Assembly: GCA_031261005.1 (NCBI GenBank)
Contig: JAISKF010000039.1
Coordinates: 1-46,447 of the forward strand
Direction of reading: 5' to 3'
Length of the DNA stretch: 46,447 nt
Source of the DNA: Enterobacteriaceae bacterium
GTDB taxonomy: Bacteria > Pseudomonadota > Gammaproteobacteria > Enterobacterales > Enterobacteriaceae
The notes below the pieces were generated by a model, which saw only the letters and a program-made list of their open reading frames with translations, ran no database searches and was not told where the DNA came from. Of this stretch, positions 1 to 7,456 are shown piece after piece; the first letter of the stretch is position 1; every line of letters begins with the position of its first letter. A program made the translations under genes and the position numbers.

Positions 1-47
1 TACGCTCTTATGACAGTGATTTTAAACTCAAGTGTATATTTGCTCAT
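1..47 (-). CDS. IS3-family transposase OrfA, N-terminal fragment cut by window edge
   Basis: Fifteen codons are visible, reading MSKYTLEFKITVIRA. This resembles the beginning of IS150-type OrfA proteins, which start with a short basic/aromatic stretch ahead of a helix-turn-helix domain that binds the terminal repeats. The start ATG (45-47 on the complement) has GAAGGTG about 8 bases upstream. The frame is open to the window edge. The gene is too short for a firm subfamily call; the terminal sequence just upstream is the stronger evidence. Confidence 0.7.
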   Translation of the reverse strand, partial: MSKYTLEFKITVIRA

Positions 48-103
48 TTTACTGCACCTTCATTAGTTAAATTTTTAGTGTCTAACTAATGGGGTGCAGT
101 TCA
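1..103 (-). mobile_element. IS3-family (IS150-group) insertion sequence, left end only
   Basis: Read on the minus strand, the element begins at position 103 with TGAACTGCACCCC, a TG-starting terminus of the kind found in IS150-group IS3 elements. A short leader, a ribosome site (GAAGGTG) and an ATG at 47 follow, opening a reading frame that looks like an IS3-family OrfA. The leader contains an imperfect inverted repeat: the terminal ACTGCACC...TTAGTTA segment recurs inverted at about 51-69. The plus-strand end (GTTCA at 99-103) is fused directly to the interior of a palindromic repeat, so the element inserted into that repeat. The rest of the IS lies outside the window, so its completeness and exact target duplication cannot be judged. 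Confidence 0.8.
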
Positions 104-392
104 CAACCTGTCGCCCGCATTAACAGCGCGGCGGGTTCACGGGCGGCAGATTGCCGCCCCTACGGGGACAACATAATCCTTTGAAATTTATGGTAATAAA
201 GAATAATTCGTAGGGGCGACAACCTGTCGCCCGCATTAACAACGCGGTGGGTTCACGAGCGGTAGATTGCCTCCCCTACGGGACAACATAATCATTTGAA
301 ATTTATGGTAATAAAGAATAATTCGTAGGGCGACAACCTGTCGCCCGCATTAACAACGCGCTGGGTTCACGGGCGGCAGATTGCCGCCCTAC
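104..392. repeat. Tandem array of three REPIN-like double palindromes
   Basis: There are three copies: 104-163 (left arm truncated by the IS), 210-279 and 324-392. Each intact copy has an arm such as GGGCGACAACCTGTCGCCC, a spacer GCATTAACAACGCGGTGGGT, and a second arm such as GGGCGGCAGATTGCCGCCC, framed by GTAGG and CCTAC. Consecutive copies start about 114 bp apart and share an AT-rich linker (TTGAAATTTATGGTAATAAA). This is the organisation of paired REP sequences (REPIN/BIME). The outer CTAC of the third copy overlaps the stop codon of yqjG. Confidence 0.9.
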
Positions 393-1375
393 AGAAAACG
401 CTTATCCCGATCGTGCGGTGCAGTAAGATCTTGTTTCGGTCCAACGGAAATCACGCCCGTTGGGTTAATGGTTTTATGGCTACGGAAATAATGATTGCGG
501 ATATGATCAAAATTCACGGTTTCGGCAATGCCCGCCATTTGATAAATATCGCGCAGAAAACCATACAGATTCGGATAATCGCTAATGCGCTGATAGTCAC
601 ATTTAAAATGCGTGACATAAACCGGATCGAAACGCAAAAGCGTTGTCCACAAACGTAAATCTGCTTCGGTTAGCCGATTGCCTGTCAAATAGCGCTGTTT
701 ATCCAGAATTTTTTCCAACTTATCTAATGCCTGAAAGACTTTTTGTACTTCTTCCTGATAGGCTTCCTGCGAAGTGGCAAAGCCGCTTTTATAAACACCG
801 TTGTTAACATTGGGATAAATCCAGTCATTGAGCGTATCAATTTCACGACGCAATGCTTTGGGATAATAATCGCCGGATTTAGCACCTAAATGATCAAACT
901 CGCTGTTAAACATGCGAATGATCTCAGAAGATTCATTGCTAACAATAGTATTTGTTTGCTTATCCCACAGCACCGGCACAGTTACGCGCCCGCTGTAGTC
1001 CGGCTGTGCTTTCAGATAAACCTGATACAGATAGTCAAAACCAAACAGCGGATCGCCAGTTGTACCGGCAAAATCAGTAGCGAAAGTCCAGCCATGTTCC
1101 AGCATCAACGGGTGAACTACCGAGACGGAAATCATCTCTTCCAGCCCTTTTAGTTTACGCATCAATAAAGTGCGATGCGCCCACGGGCAAGCCAGCGAGA
1201 CATACAGATGATAACGTCCCGACTCAGCTTTAAAACTTTGATTACTGCCAGACGTGGGTTGACCATCAGCAGTGATCCAATGGCGAAATTGCGGCACAGT
1301 ACGCTTAAAATGACCCTGTGTGGATTGGGTGTCATACCAGACATCTTGCCAGACGCCATTAACCAGTTGTCCCAT
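389..1375 (-). CDS. yqjG: Glutathionyl-hydroquinone reductase YqjG
   Basis: The product is a cytosolic Xi-class glutathione transferase that reduces glutathionyl-hydroquinones, releasing the quinol and using a second glutathione. It is 328 residues, the same length as E. coli YqjG. The catalytic cysteine is Cys63 in LACPWAHRT, followed by the N-terminal thioredoxin-like fold and the C-terminal helical domain with LTGNRLTEADLRLWTTL. The C-terminus ends RDKRFL, and the TAG stop lies in the outer GTAGG of a palindromic repeat, so the repeat abuts the gene exactly. In E. coli yqjG follows yqjF; here two repeats separate them, suggesting independent or weakened cotranscription. The start is ATG at 1375 (MGQLVNGVW). 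Confidence 0.96.
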   Translation of the reverse strand: MGQLVNGVWQDVWYDTQSTQGHFKRTVPQFRHWITADGQPTSGSNQSFKAESGRYHLYVSLACPWAHRTLLMRKLKGLEEMISVSVVHPLMLEHGWTFATDFAGTTGDPLFGFDYLYQVYLKAQPDYSGRVTVPVLWDKQTNTIVSNESSEIIRMFNSEFDHLGAKSGDYYPKALRREIDTLNDWIYPNVNNGVYKSGFATSQEAYQEEVQKVFQALDKLEKILDKQRYLTGNRLTEADLRLWTTLLRFDPVYVTHFKCDYQRISDYPNLYGFLRDIYQMAGIAETVNFDHIRNHYFRSHKTINPTGVISVGPKQDLTAPHDRDKRFL

Positions 1376-1465
1376 GATTTTCTCCGCAGATAAACAGGAT
1401 TGATTAACCTGAATTCAGGATAAAAATTATATTATTACAATAAATTTCAAATAATTATGTTTTTA

Positions 1466-1535
1466 GTAGGGGCGGCAACCTGCCGCCCGTGAACCTACCG
1501 CGTTGTTAATACGGGCGTCAGGTTGTCGCCCCTAC
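1466..1535. repeat. REPIN-like double palindrome
   Basis: GTAGGGGCGGCAACCTGCC begins the left arm; the right arm is GGGCGTCAGGTTGTCGCCCC. The central spacer (GTGAACCTACCGCGTTGTTA) is in the orientation opposite to the 104-392 copies. An AT-rich flank with a CCTGAATTCAGGATAA segment precedes it at about 1407-1460. Confidence 0.9.
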
Positions 1536-1582
1536 GAATTATTCTTTATTACCATAAATTTCAATGGATTATTTTATTCCCC

Positions 1583-1652
1583 GTAGGGGCGGCAATCTGC
1601 CGCCCGTGAACCCATCGCGTTGTTAATTCGGGTGACAAATTGCCGCCCGTAC
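1583..1652. repeat. REPIN-like double palindrome
   Basis: This is the second copy of a two-unit array with the 1466 copy; their starts are 117 bp apart. The left arm is GGGGCGGCAATCTGCCGCCC. The right arm is degenerate (GGTGACAAATTGCCGCCC). It lies in the yqjF-yqjG gap, 32 bp past the yqjF stop. Confidence 0.88.
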
Positions 1653-1683
1653 AAATTGATAATAGATCTTTATAGCAGAACCA

Positions 1684-2079
1684 TTACCATTTTTTCTTCA
1701 GCAGAGCGTCAAGACTCCACGCACCCGGACCTGTTACAGCCAGCAAAATGTAACCGCCAGACATGGTTAAGTTTTTCATAAACATTAATTGGTTTGTCGG
1801 ATCTGCAAAATTATTGTGGAAGATAAACGCTGTCAGCAGTGTGAAAAATACGGTAAACAGCGCAGTAGTACGAGTCAGGAAACCACACAGAATTGCCAGA
1901 CCGCCGCCGAATTCAAGCAGAATAGTTAGCGGTAATAGAAAACCGGGTACACCCATTGATTCCATGTATTGCTGTGTTCCCGCATAACCTGCACCCATTT
2001 TCCCGTAACCGGCGACAATATAGATAATTGGCATAAGAAAACGTGCAATTAATATCGCCAGATTATTGATGTTTTTCAT
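1684..2079 (-). CDS. yqjF: DoxX-family inner-membrane protein YqjF
   Basis: A small DoxX/YqjF membrane protein. With the ATG at 2079 (MKNINNLAILIARFLMPIIY) it is 131 residues, close to the 130 of E. coli YqjF. An upstream in-frame ATG at 2142 adds 21 residues with no family counterpart, and an AGGAG sits upstream of the chosen start. Four hydrophobic segments are visible, with family patterns AGTQQYMESMGVPGFLLPL and LEFGGGLAILCGF, and the C-terminus ends LLKKKW as in E. coli. The biochemical role is not established; DoxX proteins are linked to quinone or redox processes. A strong hairpin separates it from yqjK, so it probably has its own promoter. Confidence 0.92.
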   Translation of the reverse strand: MKNINNLAILIARFLMPIIYIVAGYGKMGAGYAGTQQYMESMGVPGFLLPLTILLEFGGGLAILCGFLTRTTALFTVFFTLLTAFIFHNNFADPTNQLMFMKNLTMSGGYILLAVTGPGAWSLDALLKKKW

Positions 2080-2315
2080 TTCTACTGTTAACTCCTGAAC
2101 TAGTTTTCCGATTGAGATTCGTTTATTCAGCCGAATAAACATTTGTTGTTGCGATGTGTAAATCGTAATTCAGCTATTCAGGGTTTGTTAGTAATAAGAA
2201 TTGTATAATTACTTCAAAAAAACTGAGAGATGTTTGGCGAGAATTAGATTGATATATAAAGTTTTTTTGTTTATTTGATGAGCGATTGCAGAAAAAATGG
2301 TCGTGAAAAATCCAC

Positions 2316-2346
2316 AAAAAAAAGCCACATGTTGTGTGGCTTTTTT
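2316..2346 (-). terminator. Rho-independent terminator downstream of yqjK
   Basis: AAGCCACA (2322-2329) and TGTGGCTT (2335-2342) form a perfect stem with a 5-base loop. A-runs and T-runs on both sides make it usable in either direction. It lies 36 bp past the yqjK stop and ends the yqjD-E-K transcript before yqjF. Confidence 0.88.
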
Positions 2347-2381
2347 AACCGCATTTGATAAATATCCAGGATATTAAGATG

Positions 2382-2660
2382 CTACAAATGCTGCCTGACA
2401 ATATTCACGGCTGTCCAGATCCCCAGAGAGCATCGGCTCCAAAGCAATAATTTTTTCGGGGAACGTAAGCCATAAACGGCAAGAATACCAAGAGCGACAC
2501 CGGCGATTTGCGGATACTTTTGCAGCGTCAGCCAGCCTTTATCAATGGGAGCGGTTGACGCCAGCCAGGCATCACACTCTTGTGCTAAATCGGTGCGCTG
2601 CTGACGGATTTTATCCACCAGAAGCGCCTTTTTTACCGATAATATTTGCTTTCTGTTCAC
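2382..2660 (-). CDS. yqjK: YqjK-like family protein
   Basis: A 92-residue basic protein beginning MNRKQILSVKKALLVDKIRQ, with a helical, Gln/Arg-rich first half and a moderately hydrophobic stretch (IAGVALGILAVYGL) around residues 52-65. It occupies the yqjK position in the conserved yqjD-yqjE-yqjK run. Its ATG overlaps the stop codon of yqjE by 4 bases, implying translational coupling. No catalytic motif is visible and the function is unknown. It probably works with the membrane proteins YqjD and YqjE at the inner membrane. Confidence 0.88.
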   Translation of the reverse strand: MNRKQILSVKKALLVDKIRQQRTDLAQECDAWLASTAPIDKGWLTLQKYPQIAGVALGILAVYGLRSPKKLLLWSRCSLGIWTAVNIVRQHL

Positions 2661-3052
2661 TGTTTATCCTCAAGTGACGCGCGATCTTGTTTTAGTTGGG
2701 CGCGAGTTTCCGGCAAAAAAGTTGAACGCCGTACTTTAACCAGCGTCCAGATACCGAGCATCAATGCCAGCAGAAATAGCACCGCAGTAATAATGGATAG
2801 CGCTATCATGCGATGAACAGGATCGATCGCCAGACAAACGAGAATAAACAACCCAATCAGGAAGAAACCAGCAAACAGAAGTGTTAAGCCAACCAGCATC
2901 AAGAGTTGAATCAGGTTGACTTTTTCCTCTTCCAGCTCAACAGACAATAGCTCTAATCGTGTCTGTACCATGCTAAACAGCAGAGTAAAAATACGCTGAA
3001 TAATGCTCAGAGTACCTCTGCCAGGTCCCTGAGAGGAGGAGTAATTTGCCAT
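2657..3052 (-). CDS. yqjE: YqjE, phage-holin-like (DUF1469) inner-membrane protein
   Basis: A 131-residue protein from the ATG at 3052 (MANYSSSQGPGRGTLSIIQR). The longer frame opening at 3121 overlaps yqjD and is rejected. An amphipathic N-terminal region (TRLELLSVELEEEKVNL) precedes two membrane segments at roughly residues 52-77 and 85-107, typical of the Phage_holin_3_6/DUF1469 family. The start lies 2 bases after the yqjD stop, and the stop overlaps yqjK. YqjE is known as an inner-membrane partner gene of the ribosome-binding YqjD; its own activity is uncertain. Confidence 0.93.
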   Translation of the reverse strand: MANYSSSQGPGRGTLSIIQRIFTLLFSMVQTRLELLSVELEEEKVNLIQLLMLVGLTLLFAGFFLIGLFILVCLAIDPVHRMIALSIITAVLFLLALMLGIWTLVKVRRSTFLPETRAQLKQDRASLEDKQ

Positions 3053-3054
3053 GA

Positions 3055-3354
3055 TTAACGACGCGCTAACAGAGCGCCGAGCACTAAACCAACCGCTGCG
3101 CCGATACCTACGCTTGTCCACGGCTTTTCATGAACATAGTGATCCGCTTTACTGGCAGCTTCTTTCGTATGATCAACGATTTTCTCGTTAGCTTCATGTA
3201 TACGGGCGCGAGTACCGTGCAGTAAATGTTCTGCTTTAGCGCGTAATTTATCTAACTCTGCTTTTGGTTTGTCATTTGGTGAGTGCAGGATCTCTTCTAA
3301 TGTATCAACCAGCGTTTCCAGTTCTTCACGCAGTAATTCTTTTTGGTGTGTCAT
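3055..3354 (-). CDS. yqjD: YqjD/ElaB-family ribosome-associated membrane protein
   Basis: A 99-residue DUF883 protein. A charged coiled-coil-like N-terminal region (residues 1-75, rich in Glu, Lys and Ala) leads into a single C-terminal membrane anchor around GIGAAVGLVLGALLARR, ending in the RR typical of the ElaB/YqjD/YgaM family. In E. coli, YqjD tethers to the inner membrane and binds ribosomes in stationary phase under RpoS control; the same role is inferred here. It is the first gene of yqjD-E-K, with start and stop spacing that indicates one transcript. ElaB is the main alternative identity, but the neighbours decide for YqjD. Confidence 0.94.
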   Translation of the reverse strand: MTHQKELLREELETLVDTLEEILHSPNDKPKAELDKLRAKAEHLLHGTRARIHEANEKIVDHTKEAASKADHYVHEKPWTSVGIGAAVGLVLGALLARR

Positions 3355-3470
3355 TTGGATATACCTTAATGTAAACGAATGTTCTACTTAACATAGTCTA
3401 CAATCAGCAGTTATTAAAGGTGAAAGCGTGCTGTTTGACGGGCGCAGCACGAAGAGAAAAGCGCGCATTG

Positions 3471-3500
3471 CCTCCGGCTATATTTAACAACAGCCGGAGG
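3471..3500 (-). terminator. Hairpin downstream of yqjA, likely terminator
   Basis: CCTCCGGCT (3471-3479) and AGCCGGAGG (3492-3500) form a perfect 9-bp inverted repeat around a 12-base loop, 15 bp past the yqjA stop. A second weaker stem (GTGCTG/CAGCAC, 3429-3450) lies further along. There is no long T-run, so termination efficiency is uncertain. Confidence 0.6.
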
Positions 3501-3515
3501 ATTTATGAAGTCATC

Positions 3516-4190
3516 TTAATTCTTAGTGTCTGTTTTCAGTGTGCGTTTCTTGCGCCAGATAATCACGACAGAACCAATTAATCCCACAACCAGTAAAACA
3601 ATCGGCAACAGAACTAAACATTTCATTAACTGATTTTCATAACGATCAAACAGTTTTGTGCTGCCTAACGCGTAACCCAAACTGGTTAAGACCATGACCC
3701 AGAGAAAACCGCTTAGCCAGCTAAAAATTTGGAAACGACGGCTATCTAAACCAGAAATACCTGCCAGCGTTGGTAATAAAGTTCGCACAAACGCCAGAAA
3801 ACGACCGATAAACAATGCTGCTAACCCGTGTTGATGGAAAAGACGATGAGCACGTTGATGATAATGAGGGGGAACATGTGACAGCCAGCTTTGCACCATT
3901 CGAGTATTACCCAGCCATCGCCCTTGCAGGAAGCCAAACCAGCTACCCATACTGGCACCAGCGGTGAGGATCAAAATTGCCATCGGATAATTAATGGCAT
4001 CTTTCGCAACTAAAACGCCAACCAGCAGTAACAAGCTATCACCCGGTAAAAATGCTGCCGGTAACACCCCATTTTCTAACAGTAAGATAGTGAAAAGTAT
4101 GCCGTATAACGTCCAAATCAATGATGGATTCGTCAACATGGCAATATCATGATGCCAGAGTGCCTGCCAGAGCGTGTGTATTACGTCCAT
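3516..4190 (-). CDS. yqjA: DedA-family membrane protein YqjA
   Basis: A 224-residue polytopic inner-membrane protein of the DedA/SNARE-associated family, close to E. coli YqjA (220 aa). Family hallmarks are ENGVLPAAFLPGDSLLLLVG (about residues 39-58) and the GRFLAFVRTLLPTLAGISG motif (about 137-155) with its conserved arginines. YqjA supports proton-motive-force maintenance, growth at alkaline pH and multidrug tolerance, and DedA proteins are linked to membrane lipid (undecaprenyl phosphate) flipping. In E. coli its expression depends on CpxR; a CpxR-like site lies upstream here. The start is ATG at 4190 (MDVIHTLWQALW), aligning with E. coli. Confidence 0.94.
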   Translation of the reverse strand: MDVIHTLWQALWHHDIAMLTNPSLIWTLYGILFTILLLENGVLPAAFLPGDSLLLLVGVLVAKDAINYPMAILILTAGASMGSWFGFLQGRWLGNTRMVQSWLSHVPPHYHQRAHRLFHQHGLAALFIGRFLAFVRTLLPTLAGISGLDSRRFQIFSWLSGFLWVMVLTSLGYALGSTKLFDRYENQLMKCLVLLPIVLLVVGLIGSVVIIWRKKRTLKTDTKN

Positions 4191-4680
4191 TTTTTATTCC
4201 TAAACTTCGCGATAACCGGAATTGCTGCCGGTGTGATAAACCTTTTGTGATAAATCATTGCTAGAGATACTTCTGCTACAACAAGACCTGCATCTGGCGT
4301 GGTATGTGACCGGAACATCTACAGAACTTCTTTTGACGCTAAGCAATCTACAGCTAAACCATCTACAGATAAATTATGCGCTTATAACAAAAATCTATTT
4401 AAATGTTATTAGAATTAGGCTGTTACGCACATAAAACCGATTTTTCTCATTTTGTCATTGAGTACGTTATTTGGAGCAAAAAACGGAGTCTGCACTCTAT
4501 CAAAGTTCATTATGCTGAAACAGGAAAAATTCAGCATTTACGCTGTTTACGCCGTATCTTTTAACATCTTTACAGAATCGCAGCGATTTGTAGCACAATT
4601 TGTTATTGACAGAATGATTGCTTGCAGAATAGCACTGTAATAAGCGGATATTATTGATTGAAACCAATAAAATTCATGAG
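4191..4680. other. 490-bp intergenic region, yqjA upstream / crcB downstream
   Basis: No convincing gene was found. A 62-codon plus-strand frame at 4452-4640 lacks a good ribosome site and has no protein-like pattern. Three copies of ATCTACAG occur at 4317, 4346 and 4361, together with a CpxR-like site at 4537-4550. The rest is AT-rich leader, presumably holding the yqjA promoter and the 3' end of the crcB transcript. Confidence 0.6.
4537..4550 (-). promoter_or_regulatory. Possible CpxR box upstream of yqjA
   Basis: The minus strand reads GTAAA-CAGC-GTAAA, two perfect CpxR half-sites in direct repeat with a 4-base spacer (typical spacing is 5, with 4-8 reported). It is oriented toward yqjA, a known Cpx-regulated gene in E. 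coli. It lies about 350 bp upstream of the yqjA start, far for a classical activator site, so the call is tentative. Confidence 0.4.
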
Positions 4681-5067
4681 TTATTGCGTTTTAAGCAAAA
4701 GATGATAACCAACCGCGACCGCGATTAAGCAAAGAGTGACGTTCAGAAGAATATTTAGCGCAGCTTTCAGCCATTCGCCTTGCGTGAACAGCGTCAGCGT
4801 ATCGAAAGAGAAAGTAGAAAATGTCGTTAACGCACCGAGAAAACCAACGGCAATTAATGGCCGCCAGTGAGGTGAAATCAGTGAGCCATTGGTTAATGCC
4901 GATACTAACAAACCCATAATAAATGAACCGACAACGTTCACCGTCAACGTAGCATAAGGGAAACTGTTACCAAACCATTGGTTAAACCAGTTAGTGATCT
5001 GAAAACGGCTAACCGCACCAACCGCACCGCCAAATGCGACGATCAATAATGTGATGCCATAACTCAT
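4681..5067 (-). CDS. crcB: Fluoride ion channel CrcB (Fluc)
   Basis: A 128-residue, four-helix inner-membrane protein that forms an antiparallel dual-topology dimer exporting fluoride. Family motifs are GGAVGAVSRF (about residues 13-22), TLTVNVVGSFIMG with the conserved Asn, and GFLGALTTFSTFSFD with the phenylalanines that line the pore and the central sodium site. Length matches the E. coli protein (127 aa). The start is ATG at 5067. I looked upstream for a fluoride riboswitch and found nothing convincing. It sits 128 bp after the upstream DUF1622 gene and may be cotranscribed. Confidence 0.95.
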   Translation of the reverse strand: MSYGITLLIVAFGGAVGAVSRFQITNWFNQWFGNSFPYATLTVNVVGSFIMGLLVSALTNGSLISPHWRPLIAVGFLGALTTFSTFSFDTLTLFTQGEWLKAALNILLNVTLCLIAVAVGYHLLLKTQ

Positions 5068-5195
5068 GTTTATCTCCCGCTATTCATTGACGGGTGAGTA
5101 TAACGCGTGAAAAATCAATGGAGCAAATGACATCAGCGACGAACAGGCATTAATAATAATGAACAAACACCGATAAAAACCGAATATCAATCAGA

Positions 5196-5603
5196 TCAGT
5201 TTGTTTGCGACAACACATGATATTGATCATCAGCACTTTCTTGTGCGGCTGCGGCTGCGGCTTCTGCGGATTTTTCTTGTCTGGCGCTCTCTTTGTTTTC
5301 CCGATTCGGGAAACAAGCCATTATTGTGCGGATCGCCACTAACGTACCGAGGATAATCAATGTTTGATCATTCGGGCGCAGAATGATTTTTAAGATATTG
5401 GCAGCGATCAGGATTTCCATTGCCAGCAACAGATAAGCCATCAAACTGGCACGAATATCTTTAAATGTGCGATTAAGAGAAACCGGATTACGTGTGATTT
5501 CGCGGAAAATAAAACGAATAGCGGTAATAACCGTACCGTAAGAGATAATAAAAATAGCGATGACGCTAAGTATATTAGCAATAAAAATGAAAATATTTAC
5601 CAT
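5196..5603 (-). CDS. DUF1622-type membrane protein
   Basis: A 135-residue protein with an N-terminal membrane helix (IFIFIANILSVIAIFIISYG), a basic loop containing RFIFREITRNP, and a second membrane region (LMAYLLLAMEILIAANILKI) leading to QTLIILGTLVAIRTIMACF. These are the recognisable elements of the DUF1622 family. The tail (about residues 100-135) is soluble and alanine-rich (EAAAAAAQES) and probably disordered. No function is known. It is the most upstream minus-strand gene before a 540-bp non-coding gap. The start ATG at 5603 has AAGGACA 6 bases upstream. Confidence 0.8.
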   Translation of the reverse strand: MVNIFIFIANILSVIAIFIISYGTVITAIRFIFREITRNPVSLNRTFKDIRASLMAYLLLAMEILIAANILKIILRPNDQTLIILGTLVAIRTIMACFPNRENKESARQEKSAEAAAAAAQESADDQYHVLSQTN

Positions 5604-6143
5604 GATAATGTCCTTATAAATGGTGAATTTTGAGTCCGGACTAACATTCTGTATTGCCCGAAATGATTACTCAAAACTACAGCTTACTACCTCAATATTT
5701 CCTATATTGATCCGGCAAATTCCCTGAGCCAGCGCGAATAAGTAACAAGCGATCACGATGATACGCTAAATGTTCTTCGGCAATCAAGGCAAGATGAAAT
5801 AACTTACCTTTCATTATTTTTTCTGGTGTGAGGGGCAATAAAATATCATTTATTTTCAATATATTAATTGTTGTTAAGTAACACGGGTATCGCTATTGAT
5901 AAATCGCGTGACACGCTTTTCATTTTGTTGAGATAAAAACGTTGTTATAGCTGTTGTTTTCTGTCTGTTCCCTCTCCGGTTGTGACGTTACTTATTTTCT
6001 TGTTAATTAGATCGTTAGGTTTTGGTTTTAGTTACATATGGAAATGATAACAATAATAAGAATTGATATTATTTGTGTTAGTTCATAGAATCGCCTGAAA
6101 TTTAGCGTAGTTATAAATATAGCAACAGCAAAAGGCGTTTCCG
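5604..6143. other. 540-bp divergent intergenic region
   Basis: It separates the DUF1622 gene (minus) from the ABC operon (plus). No gene or RNA is recognised. A 10-bp perfect palindrome AGTCCGGACT lies at about 5632, close upstream of the DUF1622 gene. The last 120 bp are very AT-rich (ATGATAACAATAATAAG, GAATTGATATTATTTG), as expected of a promoter region for the operon. No specific regulator site is assigned. Confidence 0.55.
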
Positions 6144-6701
6144 ATGGCGACTAATTCCAGACTTATTCCCGCTTCTCAATGGGTTGTGCCAACTTTGACC
6201 GTGGCAGAAAACGATCAATTACTCACTTTTTCAGTACAAAGCGCGTTTAATTATCATGGTTACGATGCCGTTGGCGGCGTGGTACTTGGCTTTCGTTTAT
6301 TACAACGTGCACTTGCGTTATTGAGTGAAAATAATGAACCGTTGCAACGCCGTGAATTAACGCTGTTTACTGCGTTTCCCGGACTCGGCGCGCGTGATTG
6401 TTTTGAGCTGGTTAGCCGCATGGTGACAGAACAACGCTTCACGCTGGATACTGATTTTATTCACCCTGACGCGCAGAAAGGCATTGCCGGTAGTTTCTAT
6501 TTTGAATTTGGTTATCGCGGCAAGCGTGTTGCTTTAGCGCCGATTGTCGGGCAGCCAAGTTCCGCGTTTTTAGCTGCGGGGCGAGCCAGCAAGCAGCCTG
6601 ATGCTACAGCAGAAATTCAGCAACAGTGGATTGCTGCTAAATATCAGTTAGCCAATACGTTACTAGGCATCAGCGCGCAGGACGCGATTCGAGTTCTGTG
6701 A
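6144..6701 (+). CDS. Unknown protein A of ABC-transporter operon (paralogue of the gene at 9106)
   Basis: A 185-residue soluble protein with no signal peptide or membrane helix. Recognisable stretches are YHGYDAVGGVVLGFR (residues 37-51), RREL (69-72), FPGLGARDC (78-86) and GSFYFEFGYRGK (116-127). The last three recur with the same spacing in the last gene of the same operon, so the two are homologous. The HG...G.R pattern, a DC pair and a terminal YRGK segment distantly recall FmdE-domain proteins, but the FmdE zinc-binding cysteines are absent; this resemblance is inference. It is the first gene of a five-gene operon and its stop overlaps the permease start. The function is unknown, but an enzymatic or substrate-handling role for the imported compound is likely. 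Confidence 0.8.
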   Translation: MATNSRLIPASQWVVPTLTVAENDQLLTFSVQSAFNYHGYDAVGGVVLGFRLLQRALALLSENNEPLQRRELTLFTAFPGLGARDCFELVSRMVTEQRFTLDTDFIHPDAQKGIAGSFYFEFGYRGKRVALAPIVGQPSSAFLAAGRASKQPDATAEIQQQWIAAKYQLANTLLGISAQDAIRVL

Positions 6702-7456
6702 TGCGTTACTGGCGACCATTTCTCACCCCATTATTGCTAGTGGTTTACTGGCAATTGCTGGCAAGCTCAGGGTTGATCTCCGCTTATCTGCTGCCTGCAC
6801 CGCTGACAGTATTTCACTCGGCGATCGCTATGTGGCAATCCGGCGCATTACCGCGCCATATCATCACTTCATTATCGCGCGTGTTTGAAGGCTTTTTTCT
6901 CAGTTGCACGATAGGAACATTGCTGGCGGGATTCGTCGCGCGTTACGTCTGGCTGGAACAGCTATTATCTGCACCGCTGGCGCTGTTTCGCATGATCCCG
7001 CCGCTGGCAATGACGCCATTACTGATTTTATGGTTAGGCATTGGCGATGCCACGCAGTTATCGATTATTATTCTGGCGTCGATTTTTCCTATTTTTTTAA
7101 ATACGCGTGATGGTTTGCGCCGCGTTAGTCCCGCTCATAAAGAACTCGCAGTGAGTTTACATCTCTCCCCGCTGCGCTATTTGTTTGCCATTGTGATTCC
7201 CAGCGCGATTCCATCGGTCGTCACCGGCTTTCGTCTGGCATTCGGCTATAGCTGGCGCGCATTGATTGGCGCGGAGCTGATCGCCGCCAGCAGCGGATTG
7301 GGTTATCTGATTATTGATTCACAGGAAATGATGCGAACCGATGCGGTAATGGTCGGCATTTTAACAATCGGCTTGATCGGCTGGTTACTGGACACGTTGT
7401 TTTATCGCACGTTAGTTCAGGTGCTACAGCGCCGTTTCCCTGAGGTAGCGAACTGA
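6701..7456 (+). CDS. ABC transporter permease, NitT/TauT (SsuC/TauC-like) family
   Basis: A 251-residue inner-membrane permease with about six hydrophobic helices. The EAA-type loop that contacts the ATPase is visible as ELAVSLHLSPLRYLFAIVIP (about residues 148-167), followed by SAIPSVVTGFRLAFGYSWRA, typical of the nitrate/sulfonate/taurine import family. The ATG at 6701 overlaps the stop of the preceding gene (TGATG); a GTG three bases earlier is the alternative. Its stop overlaps the ATPase start in the same way. The substrate cannot be told from the permease; sulfonate, nitrate, pyrimidine-precursor and related transporters all share this architecture. Confidence 0.92.
   Translation: MRYWRPFLTPLLLVVYWQLLASSGLISAYLLPAPLTVFHSAIAMWQSGALPRHIITSLSRVFEGFFLSCTIGTLLAGFVARYVWLEQLLSAPLALFRMIPPLAMTPLLILWLGIGDATQLSIIILASIFPIFLNTRDGLRRVSPAHKELAVSLHLSPLRYLFAIVIPSAIPSVVTGFRLAFGYSWRALIGAELIAASSGLGYLIIDSQEMMRTDAVMVGILTIGLIGWLLDTLFYRTLVQVLQRRFPEVAN

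Noticed and set aside
104..392. Possible CRISPR array, because of regularly spaced palindromic repeats
   Set aside because: The intervals are themselves conserved linkers, not unique spacers; copies also occur singly across the window; no cas genes are present.
4452..4640. 62-codon plus-strand reading frame as a small gene
   Set aside because: No good ribosome site, no recognisable protein pattern, and it sits in an AT-rich region full of regulatory-looking motifs.
5068..5195. Fluoride riboswitch in front of crcB
   Set aside because: No recognisable crcB-motif core could be read on the minus strand.
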